DNA from: Brenneria izadpanahii | GTDB lineage: Bacteria > Pseudomonadota > Gammaproteobacteria > Enterobacterales > Enterobacteriaceae | Direction: 5' to 3' | Assembly: GCF_017569925.1 (NCBI RefSeq) | Contig: NZ_CP050854.1 | Location: forward strand, 4,836,001-4,900,000 | DNA length: 64,000 bases | Shown: positions 1-8,578 of the stretch, piece after piece | How positions within the stretch are numbered: the first letter of the stretch is position 1 | How the letters are laid out: the number at the start of each line of letters is the position of its first letter | The notes under the pieces: model-generated | Database searches by the model: none | What the model was told of the DNA's origin: nothing | Seen by the model: only the letters and a program-made list of their open reading frames with translations | Made by a program: the position numbers and the translations under genes

Positions 1-83
1 AAGGAGTCCGTGCCGGCAATAATGTCAATATCCTGATTGAAATAGGCTCCGATGAGATTGCTTAGTAATGGGTAATCATCCAT
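1..83 (-). CDS. CdiI-like immunity protein, N-terminal fragment (cut by window edge)
   Basis: Reading leftwards from an ATG at 83-81, an open frame runs to the window edge: MDDYPLLSNLIGAYFNQDID and on for about 27 residues. The pattern of a short acidic start, YP.L..LIGAYFNQD and a following acidic stretch resembles the start of CdiI-type immunity proteins of contact-dependent inhibition modules (family knowledge). It begins 7 bases after the stop of the toxin-like tail at 91-345, the usual toxin-then-immunity order. Such a protein would bind and block the matching toxin in the cytoplasm. Only the N-terminus is visible, so integrity and length cannot be judged. Confidence 0.55.
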   Translation of the reverse strand, partial: MDDYPLLSNLIGAYFNQDIDIIAGTDS

Positions 84-90
84 ATAGTCA

Positions 91-345
91 CTATGTAGGG
101 TATGCGGTCAGAATATAATATGGCTTACCATGATACGTCTGGTATTCCAGCACGACTTTAAATGTGGATGTCCGCACAGTTTCCGTCGAGCCCCGACGAA
201 TATAGATGCCAACGGGATAGTTTACAGCATGAGTAATGTCCAGCGGACGATGTGGATAGTGACTCGATAATCCCCCTACTTTTGCGAACCGCATTCCAAA
301 AAGCGTTACAACCGTGCTGTAAATCCATCCAGCCTCTTTTGCGGC
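91..345 (-). pseudogene. C-terminal tail of a CdiA/Rhs RNase-A-like toxin domain
   Basis: The open frame from a stop at 346-348 down to 91 ends in PVGIYIRRGSTE...KVVLEYQ...KPYYILTAYP. This closely resembles the end of the bacterial CdiA-CT RNase A domain (PF18431), where a PxGxxxxRG element is followed by a VVL strand and a final YYILTxYP. The first His of that fold and the long CdiA or Rhs carrier are missing, since a stop lies only 85 codons upstream. This is therefore an orphan or decayed C-terminal cassette. It sits directly before the immunity-like start at 83. The base composition is AT-richer than the housekeeping genes. The domain assignment is from memory of the family; a profile search would settle it. 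Confidence 0.5.
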
Positions 346-396
346 TTACGCCGTCCCGTTTCAACAACAGAAAGCGGGAACAGCCGTTGAGCATGG

Positions 397-819
397 TTAT
401 GACGGCGGATAAAACAGCATCCCCTGATAAGGCTTCTTCCGGCAGGCGGCCAGCCGCTGCCGGATATCCCCTACATGAATTTCCAGCTTATGGCCGTCGG
501 GATCCAGAAAATAAAATGAATCCCCTTCGCTGCGGTTCACTTTCCACACGGTGACATTCACAGCGTCAAGGCGGGCGCAAAACACGGCAAAATCCCGCTG
601 TTCGAGACTGAACGCATAGTGCGTATAGTCACTGCAATCCGCCGATAAACGCTGGCGGCTTTCATCGTAGGAAAGGCATAGCCATAGGTCGCCGCACGTC
701 AGATACGCGCCGCTATCCCAGCGTGCATGCAGCGTCATCTGCAATACGTTTTGATAGAAATCCACACTGACCGTTAAATCGGTTACGGCTAACGTCAAAT
801 GATTCAGGCCTTTAAGCAT
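397..819 (-). CDS. fosA: FosA-family glutathione transferase (fosfomycin-modifying enzyme)
   Basis: A 140-residue vicinal-oxygen-chelate fold protein. FosA enzymes are metal-dependent (Mn2+, K+) and add glutathione to fosfomycin in the cytoplasm. The metal ligands of the family are in place: H7 (LNHLTLAV), H67 (YTHYAF) and E113 (HKLEIHVG). The fosfomycin-contact residues K93, S97, Y103 and R122 are also present ([13 protein letters not shown]). The length fits chromosomal FosA proteins of Enterobacterales. An AAGGTG ribosome site precedes the ATG. No mobile element flanks it, so a resident chromosomal gene is likelier than a recent acquisition. The fosfomycin target MurA lies near the other end of the window. 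Confidence 0.9.
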   Translation of the reverse strand: MLKGLNHLTLAVTDLTVSVDFYQNVLQMTLHARWDSGAYLTCGDLWLCLSYDESRQRLSADCSDYTHYAFSLEQRDFAVFCARLDAVNVTVWKVNRSEGDSFYFLDPDGHKLEIHVGDIRQRLAACRKKPYQGMLFYPPS

Positions 820-1010
820 AGGGGCACCTTACGAAGATTCGACACGGGTTATTAGCTTACCAAGTTCTTCATCGCAGGATATTACGACTATTCCTTCCGG
901 GTAAAAAACGCCAAAATACCATACGGTTATCCAAACCATCGGCATAACAAAAAGCATAATTTATCTATTACACTGAACAGGTTGTCTCATCTTTAACAAG
1001 GAGGTACGGT

Positions 1011-2261
1011 ATGACAATTGAAATTGAAGAAAAAAACGCCGAGCTTGTTACCACGGCGAAAAAACTTTTACCCCTGGTATTCAAGTCTTCATTATCCATA
1101 ACGGTGTGTTCTGTTTTCGTTATCTGGTTTTATCTTTCTACATTAGGCCGGCTGGATGTGTTCGTAGAGGCCATTGGATTTGCTACGTTATTAGGTATCG
1201 TGTTCGGCTTTACTATCGTAGCGTTTGCTGTGATCTGCATCTTGATATTTATATCATCGCTTATGCTCGTGAGCATTGTTACCGGATACGAAAACACAAT
1301 ATGTAATTATTCACTTTTGAAACATAACATTATCAGAATTTGTCTGTTAAACGGCTATTTATTCGGTCCAATAGTTATCGGTTTCTTTTACCTGTATGAT
1401 TTAGCGGGAAAAAATGGGGTTTATTTTTTCTTGGCTGGCTCTGCCCTGATAATTATAGTTTCTTATTTAGCAACCTATTTTCTTTTTCATCGGTCTCAAT
1501 ATAATCGCAACAACCACACCAACCTCAATAGCGCCCCTCTATTGAATATTCTGATGCCGCTGTCCCTTATCATTCCCGCACTGACACAAATCATCCCACT
1601 TTCTCTCTTACTATCAAAAATCAGTTTTCAAGCACAGGATGGCGATCTTGAACAAGGGGTTTCGACTGCAATAATCTCTATTATTTTCGCGATAATTTCA
1701 TTTTTACCCGGCATACTTTTCATTAGCGGATTTAAGAAAGGCAATTTGCTGAAAAGCACAATATTAGCCTTCATGATCATTCCCTTCTGCATTATATTAT
1801 TAACTTTCTTTATTCCCATCCTACCATTGATGATCACCAATATGGCGATGAACCTGGCGGGTATTGCCGACTGGCGCACCCATCAGTACACAATGAGAAA
1901 CGAGGTTTACCCACACAGTATGTTTCCCGGCCAACAGTGGAACACACGCTATTACTCTGACATCCCCGACCGCTTTTTCATCACCGGTATTGCCATGTTT
2001 TCTTTTGGCGATATCAAACTAATCTGCCCGACATCAATCCGGCAAGCGCAATTAGAAAATATGACGTTCAATTTCAAAAACCAACAGGAAAACCGGAAAA
2101 AGAGCGAAGCCTTCAAATCCGCCGCCATGCCATGTTTTCCCATTGATAAAAAAGATATTAAACAGTGGGATATCCCATTGAGTTCACCGATTTATTATGA
2201 AAAGGTTCGCTTAACCACGCCGCACTCACCAACCGATATCTTTCAATATCTAAAAAGATAA
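1011..2261 (+). CDS. polytopic membrane protein of unknown function
   Basis: A 416-residue protein I do not recognise. A perfect AAGGAGG (998-1004) sits 6 bases before the ATG, so it is almost certainly translated. About seven hydrophobic segments are visible, near residues 20-45, 53-91 (long, perhaps two spans), 107-130, 136-160, 176-205, 216-240 and 247-285. After them comes a roughly 130-residue polar C-terminal domain with several aromatic and Pro residues (PHSMFPGQQW, DIPDRFF, FPIDKKD). The gene is AT-rich and uses rarer codons (ATA, TTA, AGA) than its neighbours, suggesting horizontal origin. It stands alone between fosA and a LysR gene. No function is proposed. Confidence 0.7.
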   Translation: MTIEIEEKNAELVTTAKKLLPLVFKSSLSITVCSVFVIWFYLSTLGRLDVFVEAIGFATLLGIVFGFTIVAFAVICILIFISSLMLVSIVTGYENTICNYSLLKHNIIRICLLNGYLFGPIVIGFFYLYDLAGKNGVYFFLAGSALIIIVSYLATYFLFHRSQYNRNNHTNLNSAPLLNILMPLSLIIPALTQIIPLSLLLSKISFQAQDGDLEQGVSTAIISIIFAIISFLPGILFISGFKKGNLLKSTILAFMIIPFCIILLTFFIPILPLMITNMAMNLAGIADWRTHQYTMRNEVYPHSMFPGQQWNTRYYSDIPDRFFITGIAMFSFGDIKLICPTSIRQAQLENMTFNFKNQQENRKKSEAFKSAAMPCFPIDKKDIKQWDIPLSSPIYYEKVRLTTPHSPTDIFQYLKR

Positions 2262-2278
2262 CCGTCGCCTTGTCATCC

Positions 2279-2304
2279 GGGGCGCAGCGTAGCCAGCGCG
2301 CCCC
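2279..2304 (+). terminator. hairpin after the unknown membrane gene
   Basis: GGGGCGC (2279-2285) pairs with GCGCCCC (2298-2304) around a 12-base loop, starting 18 bases after the stop codon. No U-run follows, so this may be a stabilising hairpin rather than an intrinsic terminator. Confidence 0.4.
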
Positions 2305-2490
2305 ATCCCCTACATTCAGATTCGCTAAACCTAGTTATAAGAAAATATTAATCAGTGACAGGCTTTACATTTTTTCCGAGCCCGGATCACTAATCTTGCG
2401 GCAGTTATCGCGTCTGCCGCCCTGTATTATCGGGTAAACTTTATTTCAAAGTTTCAATAAGCGCGTATCTTGCGCCGCAGGCAATAGCAT

Positions 2491-3486
2491 ATGGTTAAAC
2501 GAACAATGTCAGCCAATAAATCGATCGACATGTACGCCGTCCACGTTTTTGTAACGATGGCAGAAGCTGGAAGCATGACAGCGGCTGCGGCGCAGCTAGG
2601 CCTGACGCCGTCGGCGGTTTCGCAAACGCTCAGGCTGTTGGAAGACGATTTCGGCGTCATGCTGATCAATAGGGCCAGGCGTCCCTTTGTATTGACGCCT
2701 TACGGCATCGCGTTAAAAAACCGGGGCGAGGTGCTTACCGAGGAGATCGCGAACCTGAAGGCGCAGGTGCTGGAAGCGGGACGAGGCATAAAACCCGATC
2801 TGCGCATAGGATTGGTTGATTCCTTCGCCATCACCTGCGGCTCCGTATTTACGAAACGTCTGCTGAAAAGCTCTTCTCAACTGCTGATCCGTACCGGATT
2901 AAGTCCACAGCAGGGCGAAGCGCTGATGCGGCGCGAGTTGGACCTTATCGTCACCAGCGATCCGCTGATCGATACCGATGGCGTGGTGCGTTACCGCCTG
3001 TTTTCCGAAGGCTATTTCGTCATTACGCCCCCGGAATACCGTAAACGGATAAAAACAATCGAGGATATTCGCGAGCTGTCCGCCGCGATGCCGCTGGTCA
3101 GGTTTAACCGGAACTCGCAGATCGGCATGCAGATTGAGCGCTATCTGCGCAGAATAGATATTCGCGTTCCCAATATGCTCGAATTTGATAACGCGGATAC
3201 GTTAACGTCGATGGTGGCGGCGGGGATCGGCTGGGCCGTTACCAGCCCCATCAGTTTTCTCCAATCGGAGACCTATTCCAGACAGGTTTTAACGCATATG
3301 CCGGAACAATTGAACATAAAACGTTCGCTTTATATTGTCGGGCACCGTGATGAATACAGCGCATTCTTTGACGAAGCCTGTGATGTTACGCACGAAATAA
3401 TCAAAACCGTATTTATTCCAAAATTGAAGAGCCTTAATCGGGGAATAGAAAAGCTGGTTTCTATTAATGCGGATGATACGGAATAA
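2491..3486 (+). CDS. LysR-family transcriptional regulator
   Basis: A 331-residue LysR-type regulator. The N-terminal winged helix-turn-helix spans about residues 12-70, with the typical FVTMAEAGSMTAAAAQLG ... SAVSQTLRLLEDDFG pattern. A periplasmic-binding-protein-like effector domain follows at about 95-305. A second possible start (ATG at 2506) would shorten it by 5 residues; neither has a strong ribosome site. It lies upstream of and codirectional with aspA-dcuA, 280 bases away, so control of C4-dicarboxylate or aspartate metabolism is possible, but this is guilt by association. LysR genes more often sit divergent from their targets. No effector can be read from the sequence. Confidence 0.85.
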   Translation: MVKRTMSANKSIDMYAVHVFVTMAEAGSMTAAAAQLGLTPSAVSQTLRLLEDDFGVMLINRARRPFVLTPYGIALKNRGEVLTEEIANLKAQVLEAGRGIKPDLRIGLVDSFAITCGSVFTKRLLKSSSQLLIRTGLSPQQGEALMRRELDLIVTSDPLIDTDGVVRYRLFSEGYFVITPPEYRKRIKTIEDIRELSAAMPLVRFNRNSQIGMQIERYLRRIDIRVPNMLEFDNADTLTSMVAAGIGWAVTSPISFLQSETYSRQVLTHMPEQLNIKRSLYIVGHRDEYSAFFDEACDVTHEIIKTVFIPKLKSLNRGIEKLVSINADDTE

Positions 3487-3549
3487 CGGTTGGTAAATTT
3501 TCAACAATTGGGAATATCAGCGCCAATGTAAATAAAATAAAGCCATGAA

Positions 3550-3573
3550 ATAAACACGTTACGGCGTGTTTAT
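3550..3573 (+). terminator. hairpin downstream of LysR gene
   Basis: A perfect 9-base stem (ATAAACACG at 3550-3558 and CGTGTTTAT at 3565-3573) with a 6-base loop lies 63 bases after the LysR stop. It abuts the palindromic repeat at 3571-3631. The lack of a following U-run leaves terminator function uncertain. Confidence 0.4.
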
Positions 3574-3631
3574 ACTCGTCATACTTCAAGTTGCATGTGC
3601 GTTGGCTGCAACTCGAATTATTTAGAGTATA
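3571..3631. repeat. short palindromic MITE-like element (copy 1)
   Basis: The ends TATACTC and GAGTATA are inverted, and the inner arms ACTTCAAGTTGCA and TGCAACTCGAATT also pair, leaving a loop of about 9 bases. The motif TTCAAGTTGCA recurs in the element at 32417-32543, and a diverged form occurs at 5301-5406. These look like members of a non-autonomous repeat family common in intergenic DNA of soft-rot enterobacteria (family statement from memory). Here it lies in the leader region of aspA. Confidence 0.6.
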
Positions 3632-3766
3632 TCGGGATTCTTCATCCTAAAAAAATAATTACTCCATCATGATTCAGTAAAAAATCGTGACAGGAAACGT
3701 CGTCTCATTAATAAGCCGGCCGTATTTTTAAGTTATACCTCCGCGCAAGAGAAAGGAATAATGGTT

Positions 3767-5205
3767 ATGTCAAATAACATCCGTATAGAAGAAGATCTGT
3801 TAGGTACTCGTGAAGTTCCGGCCAATGCGTATTACGGTATTCATACGCTGCGGGCGACCGAGAACTTTTATATTAGCGACAGTAATATCAGTGATATTCC
3901 AGAATTCGTACGCGCCATGGTGATGGTAAAAAAGCGGCGGCGTTGGCAAACCGGGAATTACAGACGATTCCACGCAAAATCGCCGATACCATTATTCAAG
4001 CCTGCGATGAAGTGCTGAATAACGGCAAATGTATGGATCAGTTTCCCGTGGGGGTCTATCAAGGGGGCGCGGGCACGTCGGTCAATATGAACACCAACGA
4101 AGTGCTGGCGAATATCGGTCTGGAGTTGATGGGGCATCAAAAAGGCGAATATCAATACCTCAGCCCGAACGACCACCTGAACAAATGCCAGTCCACCAAC
4201 GACGCCTACCCCACCGGTTTCCGCCTGGCGGTGTACAGCTCCATCCTGAAGCTGGTGGATGCCATCGCCCTGCTGGGCCAGGGGTTTGAGCGTAAAGCGG
4301 CGGAATTTGAAAATATCCTGAAGATGGGGCGCACCCAATTGCAGGATGCGGTGCCGATGACTCTGGGCCAGGAGTTCCATGCGTTCAACATCCTGCTGAA
4401 AGAAGAAAACAGAAACCTGCTGCATACCGCGGAACTGTTGCTGGAAGTAAATCTGGGCGCCACCGCGATCGGCACGCGCCTGAATACCCCGGATGAATAT
4501 CAGCATCTGGCCGTGCAGTATCTGGCGCAGGTCAGCGGCCTGCCGTGCGTTCCGGCCGAAGATCTGATCGAAGCCACCTCCGACTGCGGCGCTTATGTGA
4601 TGGTACACAGCGCCCTCAAGCGGGTCGCGGTCAAACTCTCGAAAATCTGTAACGATCTGCGCCTGCTCTCTTCCGGACCGCGCGCCGGCCTGAACGAAAT
4701 CAATCTGCCGGAGTTGCAGGCAGGCTCTTCCATTATGCCGGCGAAGGTTAACCCAGTGGTGCCGGAGGTGGTGAATCAGGTCTGTTTTAAGGTTATCGGC
4801 AACGATACCTGCGTGACGATGGCGGCCGAAGCCGGTCAGCTTCAGTTAAACGTCATGGAACCGGTCATCGGGCAAGCCATGTTCGAGTCCATCCATATTT
4901 TGTCCAACGCCTGCGACAATCTGCTGGAAAAATGCGTCAACGGCATTACCGCCAATAAAGAGGTGTGCGAGGCCTATGTTTTCAACTCCATCGGCATCGT
5001 GACCTATCTGAACCCGTTCATCGGTCACCATAACGGCGATATCGTCGGGAAAATCTGCGCCGAAACCGGCAAAAGCGTGCGCGAAGTCGTACTGGATCGC
5101 GGCCTGCTCACCGCAGAACAGCTGGACGATATCTTTTCCATCCAAAACCTGATGCACCCGGCCTATAAGGCCAAACGCTACACCGACGAAAAAGAATCCG
5201 TTTAG
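3767..5205 (+). pseudogene. aspA: aspartate ammonia-lyase (aspartase), frameshifted as read
   Basis: Aspartase interconverts L-aspartate with fumarate and ammonia and feeds fumarate respiration. The protein matches E. coli AspA nearly throughout: [18 protein letters not shown] at the start, [15 protein letters not shown] and the fumarase/aspartase signature [11 protein letters not shown] further on. The reading frame breaks at the A-run 3928-3933. The frame ending ...MVMVKK continues as [13 protein letters not shown] only if one A is added (7 A instead of 6). With that base the protein is 479 residues, against 478 in E. coli. I chose the ATG at 3767, 9 bases from AAGGA, over 3761. The next gene is dcuA, the classic aspA-dcuA pair. 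Either a base-calling error or a true null allele. Confidence 0.92.
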
Positions 5206-5230
5206 TCATCCGCTCTCAATAACAACGGCC

Positions 5231-5265
5231 CGGCACATGGCTATTCGTACCATGTGCCGTTATTT
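5231..5265 (+). terminator. hairpin between aspA and dcuA
   Basis: A perfect 10-base stem (CGGCACATGG at 5231-5240, CCATGTGCCG at 5250-5259) is followed by TTATTTC. It resembles an intrinsic terminator or attenuating hairpin 25 bases past the aspA stop, which would partly separate aspA from dcuA transcription. Confidence 0.6.
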
Positions 5266-5300
5266 CAAAAGTGAAACGCCATAAAAATCAAAATAATACT

Positions 5301-5406
5301 TATACCAACTAATTTCTAGAGACGGGAAGGCGGCCCCGAAGGGGCAAGGTACTGAAGGAGGCGAATTGCCAGTCAACATCTCTGCAGCCTGAAAGCGGGG
5401 GGTATA
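5301..5406. repeat. MITE-like element (copy 2, diverged)
   Basis: The termini TATACC (5301) and GGTATA (5406) are inverted. The right arm AGTCAAC...TGCAGCCTGAAAG matches the right arm of the element at 32417-32543 (AGTCAAC...TGCAGCTTGAAAG). An inner hairpin GCCCC-GAA-GGGGC lies at 5333-5345. It ends 25 bases before the dcuA start codon, so it probably forms much of the dcuA leader RNA. Confidence 0.55.
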
Positions 5407-5430
5407 TCAAATTGTTTTAAGGAGCATTGT

Positions 5431-6732
5431 ATGTTGGTCCCGGAACTCATTATCGTGCTGTTCGCCATCTATCTGGGGGCGCGGCTCGGCGGTATCGGTA
5501 TTGGCTTTGCCGGCGGTCTGGGCGTGTTGATTCTCACCCTGGGCTTCAATATCGCGCCGGGCGCGATCCCTTTTGACGTTATCGAAATCATTATGGCGGT
5601 CATCGCCGCTATCGCCGCCATGCAAGTGGCGGGCGGCATGGATTACCTCGTCAGCCTGGCGGAAAAACTCCTCCGCCGTCATCCTAAATACGTCACCTTT
5701 CTCGCCCCGCTCGTGACCTACGTCATGACGCTGCTGGCCGGTACGGGGCATACCGCTTTCTCTACGCTGCCGGTTATCGCGGAAGTCGCCAAAGAACAAG
5801 GCATCCGGCCTTCGCGTCCGCTATCGATCGCCGTTGTCGCTTCTCAGGTGGCGATTACCGCCTCGCCGATTTCCGCCGCCGTCGTATTTGTCGCCAGTAT
5901 TCTGGAGCCTTACGGCATCAGCTATCTGATGCTGTTGGGGATTTGTATTCCCACCACGCTGACCGCCGTTTTGCTTACCGCCATCATCACCAATTTCCTG
6001 GGGAAAGAACTGAAAAATGATGAAATTTATCAGGAACGTTTGAAAAAAGGCGAAGTTGATTTGCGCAGCACCAGCGCGTTGGAGGTCAAACCAGGGGCGA
6101 AACTTTCCGTACTGCTGTTTCTGCTCGGCATTATCGCCGTCGTATTTTACGCCACCGCCATCAGCGATACGGTGCAATTGATTGCTGACCCTGTTTTGCC
6201 GCGCAATGAAGCGATTGTGGTGTTTATGCTGACTATCGCCACGCTGATCTGCATTACCTGTAAAATTGATACCGGAAAAGTGCTTACGGCCAGCACGTTC
6301 AAATCCGGCATGAGCGCCTGCGTCTGCGTAATGGGGGTCGCCTGGTTAGGCGATACATTCGTTAAAGCGCATATCACCGATATTCAGGAAACGGCGGGAA
6401 CGCTACTGCAAAACTACCCGTGGATGTTGGCCATCGTGCTGTTCTTCGCCGCCATGCTGCTCTATTCGCAGGCCGCGACCGCCAAGGCGCTGATGCCGGC
6501 GGCATTGCTGCTCGGCGTTTCTCCAGTGACGGCGGTGGCGTCGTTCGCCGCGGTATCCGCGCTGTTCGTGCTGCCGACCTATCCGACTTTGCTGGCCGCC
6601 GTGGAAATGGATGACACCGGCTCAACCCGCATCGGGAAATATGTGTTTAACCACTCATTCCTGATACCGGGCGTGCTGACCATTGCGCTGTCGGTGATAT
6701 TCGGGTTTATTCTCAGCAATATTCTGCTGTAA
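5431..6732 (+). CDS. dcuA: anaerobic C4-dicarboxylate transporter DcuA
   Basis: A 433-residue inner-membrane protein, the same length as E. coli DcuA. It exchanges or imports aspartate, fumarate, malate and succinate, supplying aspA and fumarate respiration. About ten hydrophobic segments are visible. Highly conserved stretches include GARLGGIGIGFAGGLGV near the start, AITASPISAAVV in the middle, and SQAATAKALMP followed by FVLPTYPTLLAAV near the C-terminus. Some residues in the AGTGHTAFSTLPVIAEVA region look more DcuB-like, but the overall match is to DcuA. An AAGGAG ribosome site lies 6 bases upstream of the ATG. It sits 225 bases after aspA, with a hairpin and a MITE-like repeat between. 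Confidence 0.88.
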   Translation: MLVPELIIVLFAIYLGARLGGIGIGFAGGLGVLILTLGFNIAPGAIPFDVIEIIMAVIAAIAAMQVAGGMDYLVSLAEKLLRRHPKYVTFLAPLVTYVMTLLAGTGHTAFSTLPVIAEVAKEQGIRPSRPLSIAVVASQVAITASPISAAVVFVASILEPYGISYLMLLGICIPTTLTAVLLTAIITNFLGKELKNDEIYQERLKKGEVDLRSTSALEVKPGAKLSVLLFLLGIIAVVFYATAISDTVQLIADPVLPRNEAIVVFMLTIATLICITCKIDTGKVLTASTFKSGMSACVCVMGVAWLGDTFVKAHITDIQETAGTLLQNYPWMLAIVLFFAAMLLYSQAATAKALMPAALLLGVSPVTAVASFAAVSALFVLPTYPTLLAAVEMDDTGSTRIGKYVFNHSFLIPGVLTIALSVIFGFILSNILL

Positions 6733-7200
6733 CCCGCCGGGGGACGATCTCCTTCTCCTTTTGCCGACAAACTTGTCGGCGAATCCGGCGGCCGCGGGTG
6801 AGGCCTCTCTGTAGGAACCTCCCCCGTGTTTCCCCTCTACCCGCGCGCGCGCATTGCAAAGGACGAGCGAGGCGGGCACGAACAATCTTTATCAATCGGA
6901 TACAAAGCCAGTATTTCTGGCTTTTCATACTTTTCATACGCATAGCGGAATTAATTTTAGGCGCGCAAAAGAGCCCGCCGTCAGCAGGAAGCCCTTCTCT
7001 GGCAGTAAAAACAGCAACTTTTACCGTTTTTCCGTTTCGGAAGGAAAAGCCCGCCCACAGCCCTATTCAGCCGTGGTAACGTAGAAAGCGTCAGATTGCT
7101 GAAGTGTCGGCGTTAAACGGAATAAATTGAACAGGTAAACAGGTTATCCTGACGCATTGAACCGCCTGGTACGGCAAAAAAGAGAAAGGTGATATCGGTT
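6733..7200. other. gene-free interval dcuA-metC
   Basis: A 468-base stretch without a credible gene. It holds a hairpin GCCGACA-AAC-TTGTCGGC near 6763 just after dcuA, a terminator-like hairpin at 6904-6925, and the metC leader. The small frames here have no ribosome site and no family resemblance. I looked for tandem MetJ boxes (AGACGTCT) before metC and saw none that were convincing. Confidence 0.5.
6904..6925 (+). terminator. intrinsic terminator, possibly bidirectional
   Basis: AAAGCCAG (6904-6911), a TATTT loop, and CTGGCTTTT (6917-6925) form an 8-base stem running into a T-run on the plus strand. The A-run on the other side would serve the minus strand. It probably ends dcuA transcription. 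Confidence 0.65.
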
Positions 7201-8394
7201 ATGACGAGTAAGAAAACAGCAACAGCACTGGTCGCCGCGGGGCGCAGCAAAAAATTTACGCACGGTTCGGTAAATCCCGTCATCCAACGGGCGTCCTCCC
7301 TGGTATTCGACACCGTTCAGGATAAAAAAAACGCGGCCATTAACCGGGCCAACGGCGGCTTATTCTACGGACGCCGCGGCACATTGACCCATTTTTCCCT
7401 ACAGGAAGCGATGGTCGAACTGGAAGGCGGCGCCGGCTGCGTCCTGTATCCGTGCGGGGCGGCGGCGATCACCAATGCGATTTTTTCTTTCGTATCGGCC
7501 GGCGATCACGTACTGGTCACCGGTTCAGCCTATGAACCGACTCAGAGTTTCTGTAACGCCGTTCTCAGTAAACTGAATATCGGCACCACCTATTTTGATC
7601 CGCTGATCGGCGCAGGCATCAGCGAGTTAATCCAGGAAAATACTAAAGTCGTATTTCTTGAATCGCCAGGCTCCGTCACCATGGAAGTCCACGACGTACC
7701 GGCAATCGTACAAGCCGTTCGCCGCATCAACCCGGAAATCGTCATCATCATGGATAACACCTGGGCGGCGGGCATCCTGTTTAAAGCCCTGGATTTCGGC
7801 ATTGATATCTCGGTGCAGTCCGGAACGAAATACATGGTCGGCCACTCTGACGCCATGTTGGGCACGGCCGTGGCGAACGAACGTTGCTGGGAGCAGCTAC
7901 GTGAACACTCCTACCTGATGGGGCAAATGGTTGATGCCGATACCGCCTATGTCGCCAGCCGTGGCTTGCGAACGCTGGGAGTCCGGCTCAAACAGCATCA
8001 GGAAAGCAGTATCCGCATCGCTAAATGGCTGTCCGAGCGCCCGGAAGTGGCCGTCGTCAATCACCCTGCGCTGCCGGGCTGTAAAGGCCATGAATTCTAT
8101 GTGCGTGATTTTAAAGGATGCAGCGGATTATTTTCATTTGTATTGAAAGATAAGCTGAGCAACGCGCAGCTGGCCCACTACCTGGATAACTTTGAACATT
8201 TCAGCATGGCGTACTCCTGGGGCGGTTTTGAATCGCTGATTCTGGCCAATCAGCCGGAATCTCTGGCATCGATCCGTCCGGTTGCCGGCGTTGACTTTAC
8301 CGGCACACTCATTCGGTTACATATTGGGCTTGAAGATAGCGATGATCTGATTGACGATCTGGCGCGCGGCTTTGACAGAATTCAGGAAGTGTGA
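7201..8394 (+). CDS. metC: cystathionine beta-lyase
   Basis: MetC splits cystathionine to homocysteine, pyruvate and ammonia, the penultimate step of methionine synthesis, in the cytoplasm with PLP. The protein is 397 residues (E. coli 395). The PLP lysine is K210 in [12 protein letters not shown], the expected position. The PLP-phosphate contact YGRRGT and the [14 protein letters not shown] loop are intact. I chose the ATG at 7201 because AAAGGTGAT lies 7 bases upstream. A GTG at 7189 in the same frame falls inside that ribosome site. The following gene is yghB, as in E. coli. Confidence 0.95.
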   Translation: MTSKKTATALVAAGRSKKFTHGSVNPVIQRASSLVFDTVQDKKNAAINRANGGLFYGRRGTLTHFSLQEAMVELEGGAGCVLYPCGAAAITNAIFSFVSAGDHVLVTGSAYEPTQSFCNAVLSKLNIGTTYFDPLIGAGISELIQENTKVVFLESPGSVTMEVHDVPAIVQAVRRINPEIVIIMDNTWAAGILFKALDFGIDISVQSGTKYMVGHSDAMLGTAVANERCWEQLREHSYLMGQMVDADTAYVASRGLRTLGVRLKQHQESSIRIAKWLSERPEVAVVNHPALPGCKGHEFYVRDFKGCSGLFSFVLKDKLSNAQLAHYLDNFEHFSMAYSWGGFESLILANQPESLASIRPVAGVDFTGTLIRLHIGLEDSDDLIDDLARGFDRIQEV

Positions 8395-8464
8395 CGGCAA
8401 CAGGCCCATATCCCTTGATTTAGCTGCATTGAAGTAGGTAAAGCGTGTATCATAGTCGAGATAA

Positions 8465-8557
8465 TCTTAACTAAAACCGCTTTACCTTAACCCAACGCTT
8501 ATCCTAACCAGCATTAATCTTAACAGAATAAGCGCTTAGCCCTGCGCTGGTCTTAGC
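8465..8557 (+). repeat. six-fold YCTTARC-like motif array in the metC-yghB gap
   Basis: Near-identical heptamers recur with almost regular spacing: TCTTAAC 8465, CCTTAAC 8485, TCCTAAC 8502, TCTTAAC 8518, GCTTAGC 8534, TCTTAGC 8551. Start-to-start distances are 20, 17, 16, 16 and 17 bases. Such an array could be a multi-site operator or a decayed short tandem repeat. I do not recognise the motif. It lies 79 bases upstream of yghB. Confidence 0.5.
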
Positions 8558-8578
8558 GTATTTAAGTACAACATGGTC

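Noticed and set aside
3958..4608. 216-codon frame antisense to aspA
   Set aside because: Shadow of aspA with low-complexity Gln/His-rich translation; no ribosome site.
6798..7079. Small plus-strand frame in the dcuA-metC gap
   Set aside because: No ribosome site, crosses the terminator-like hairpin at 6904-6925, Arg/Pro-rich random-looking translation.
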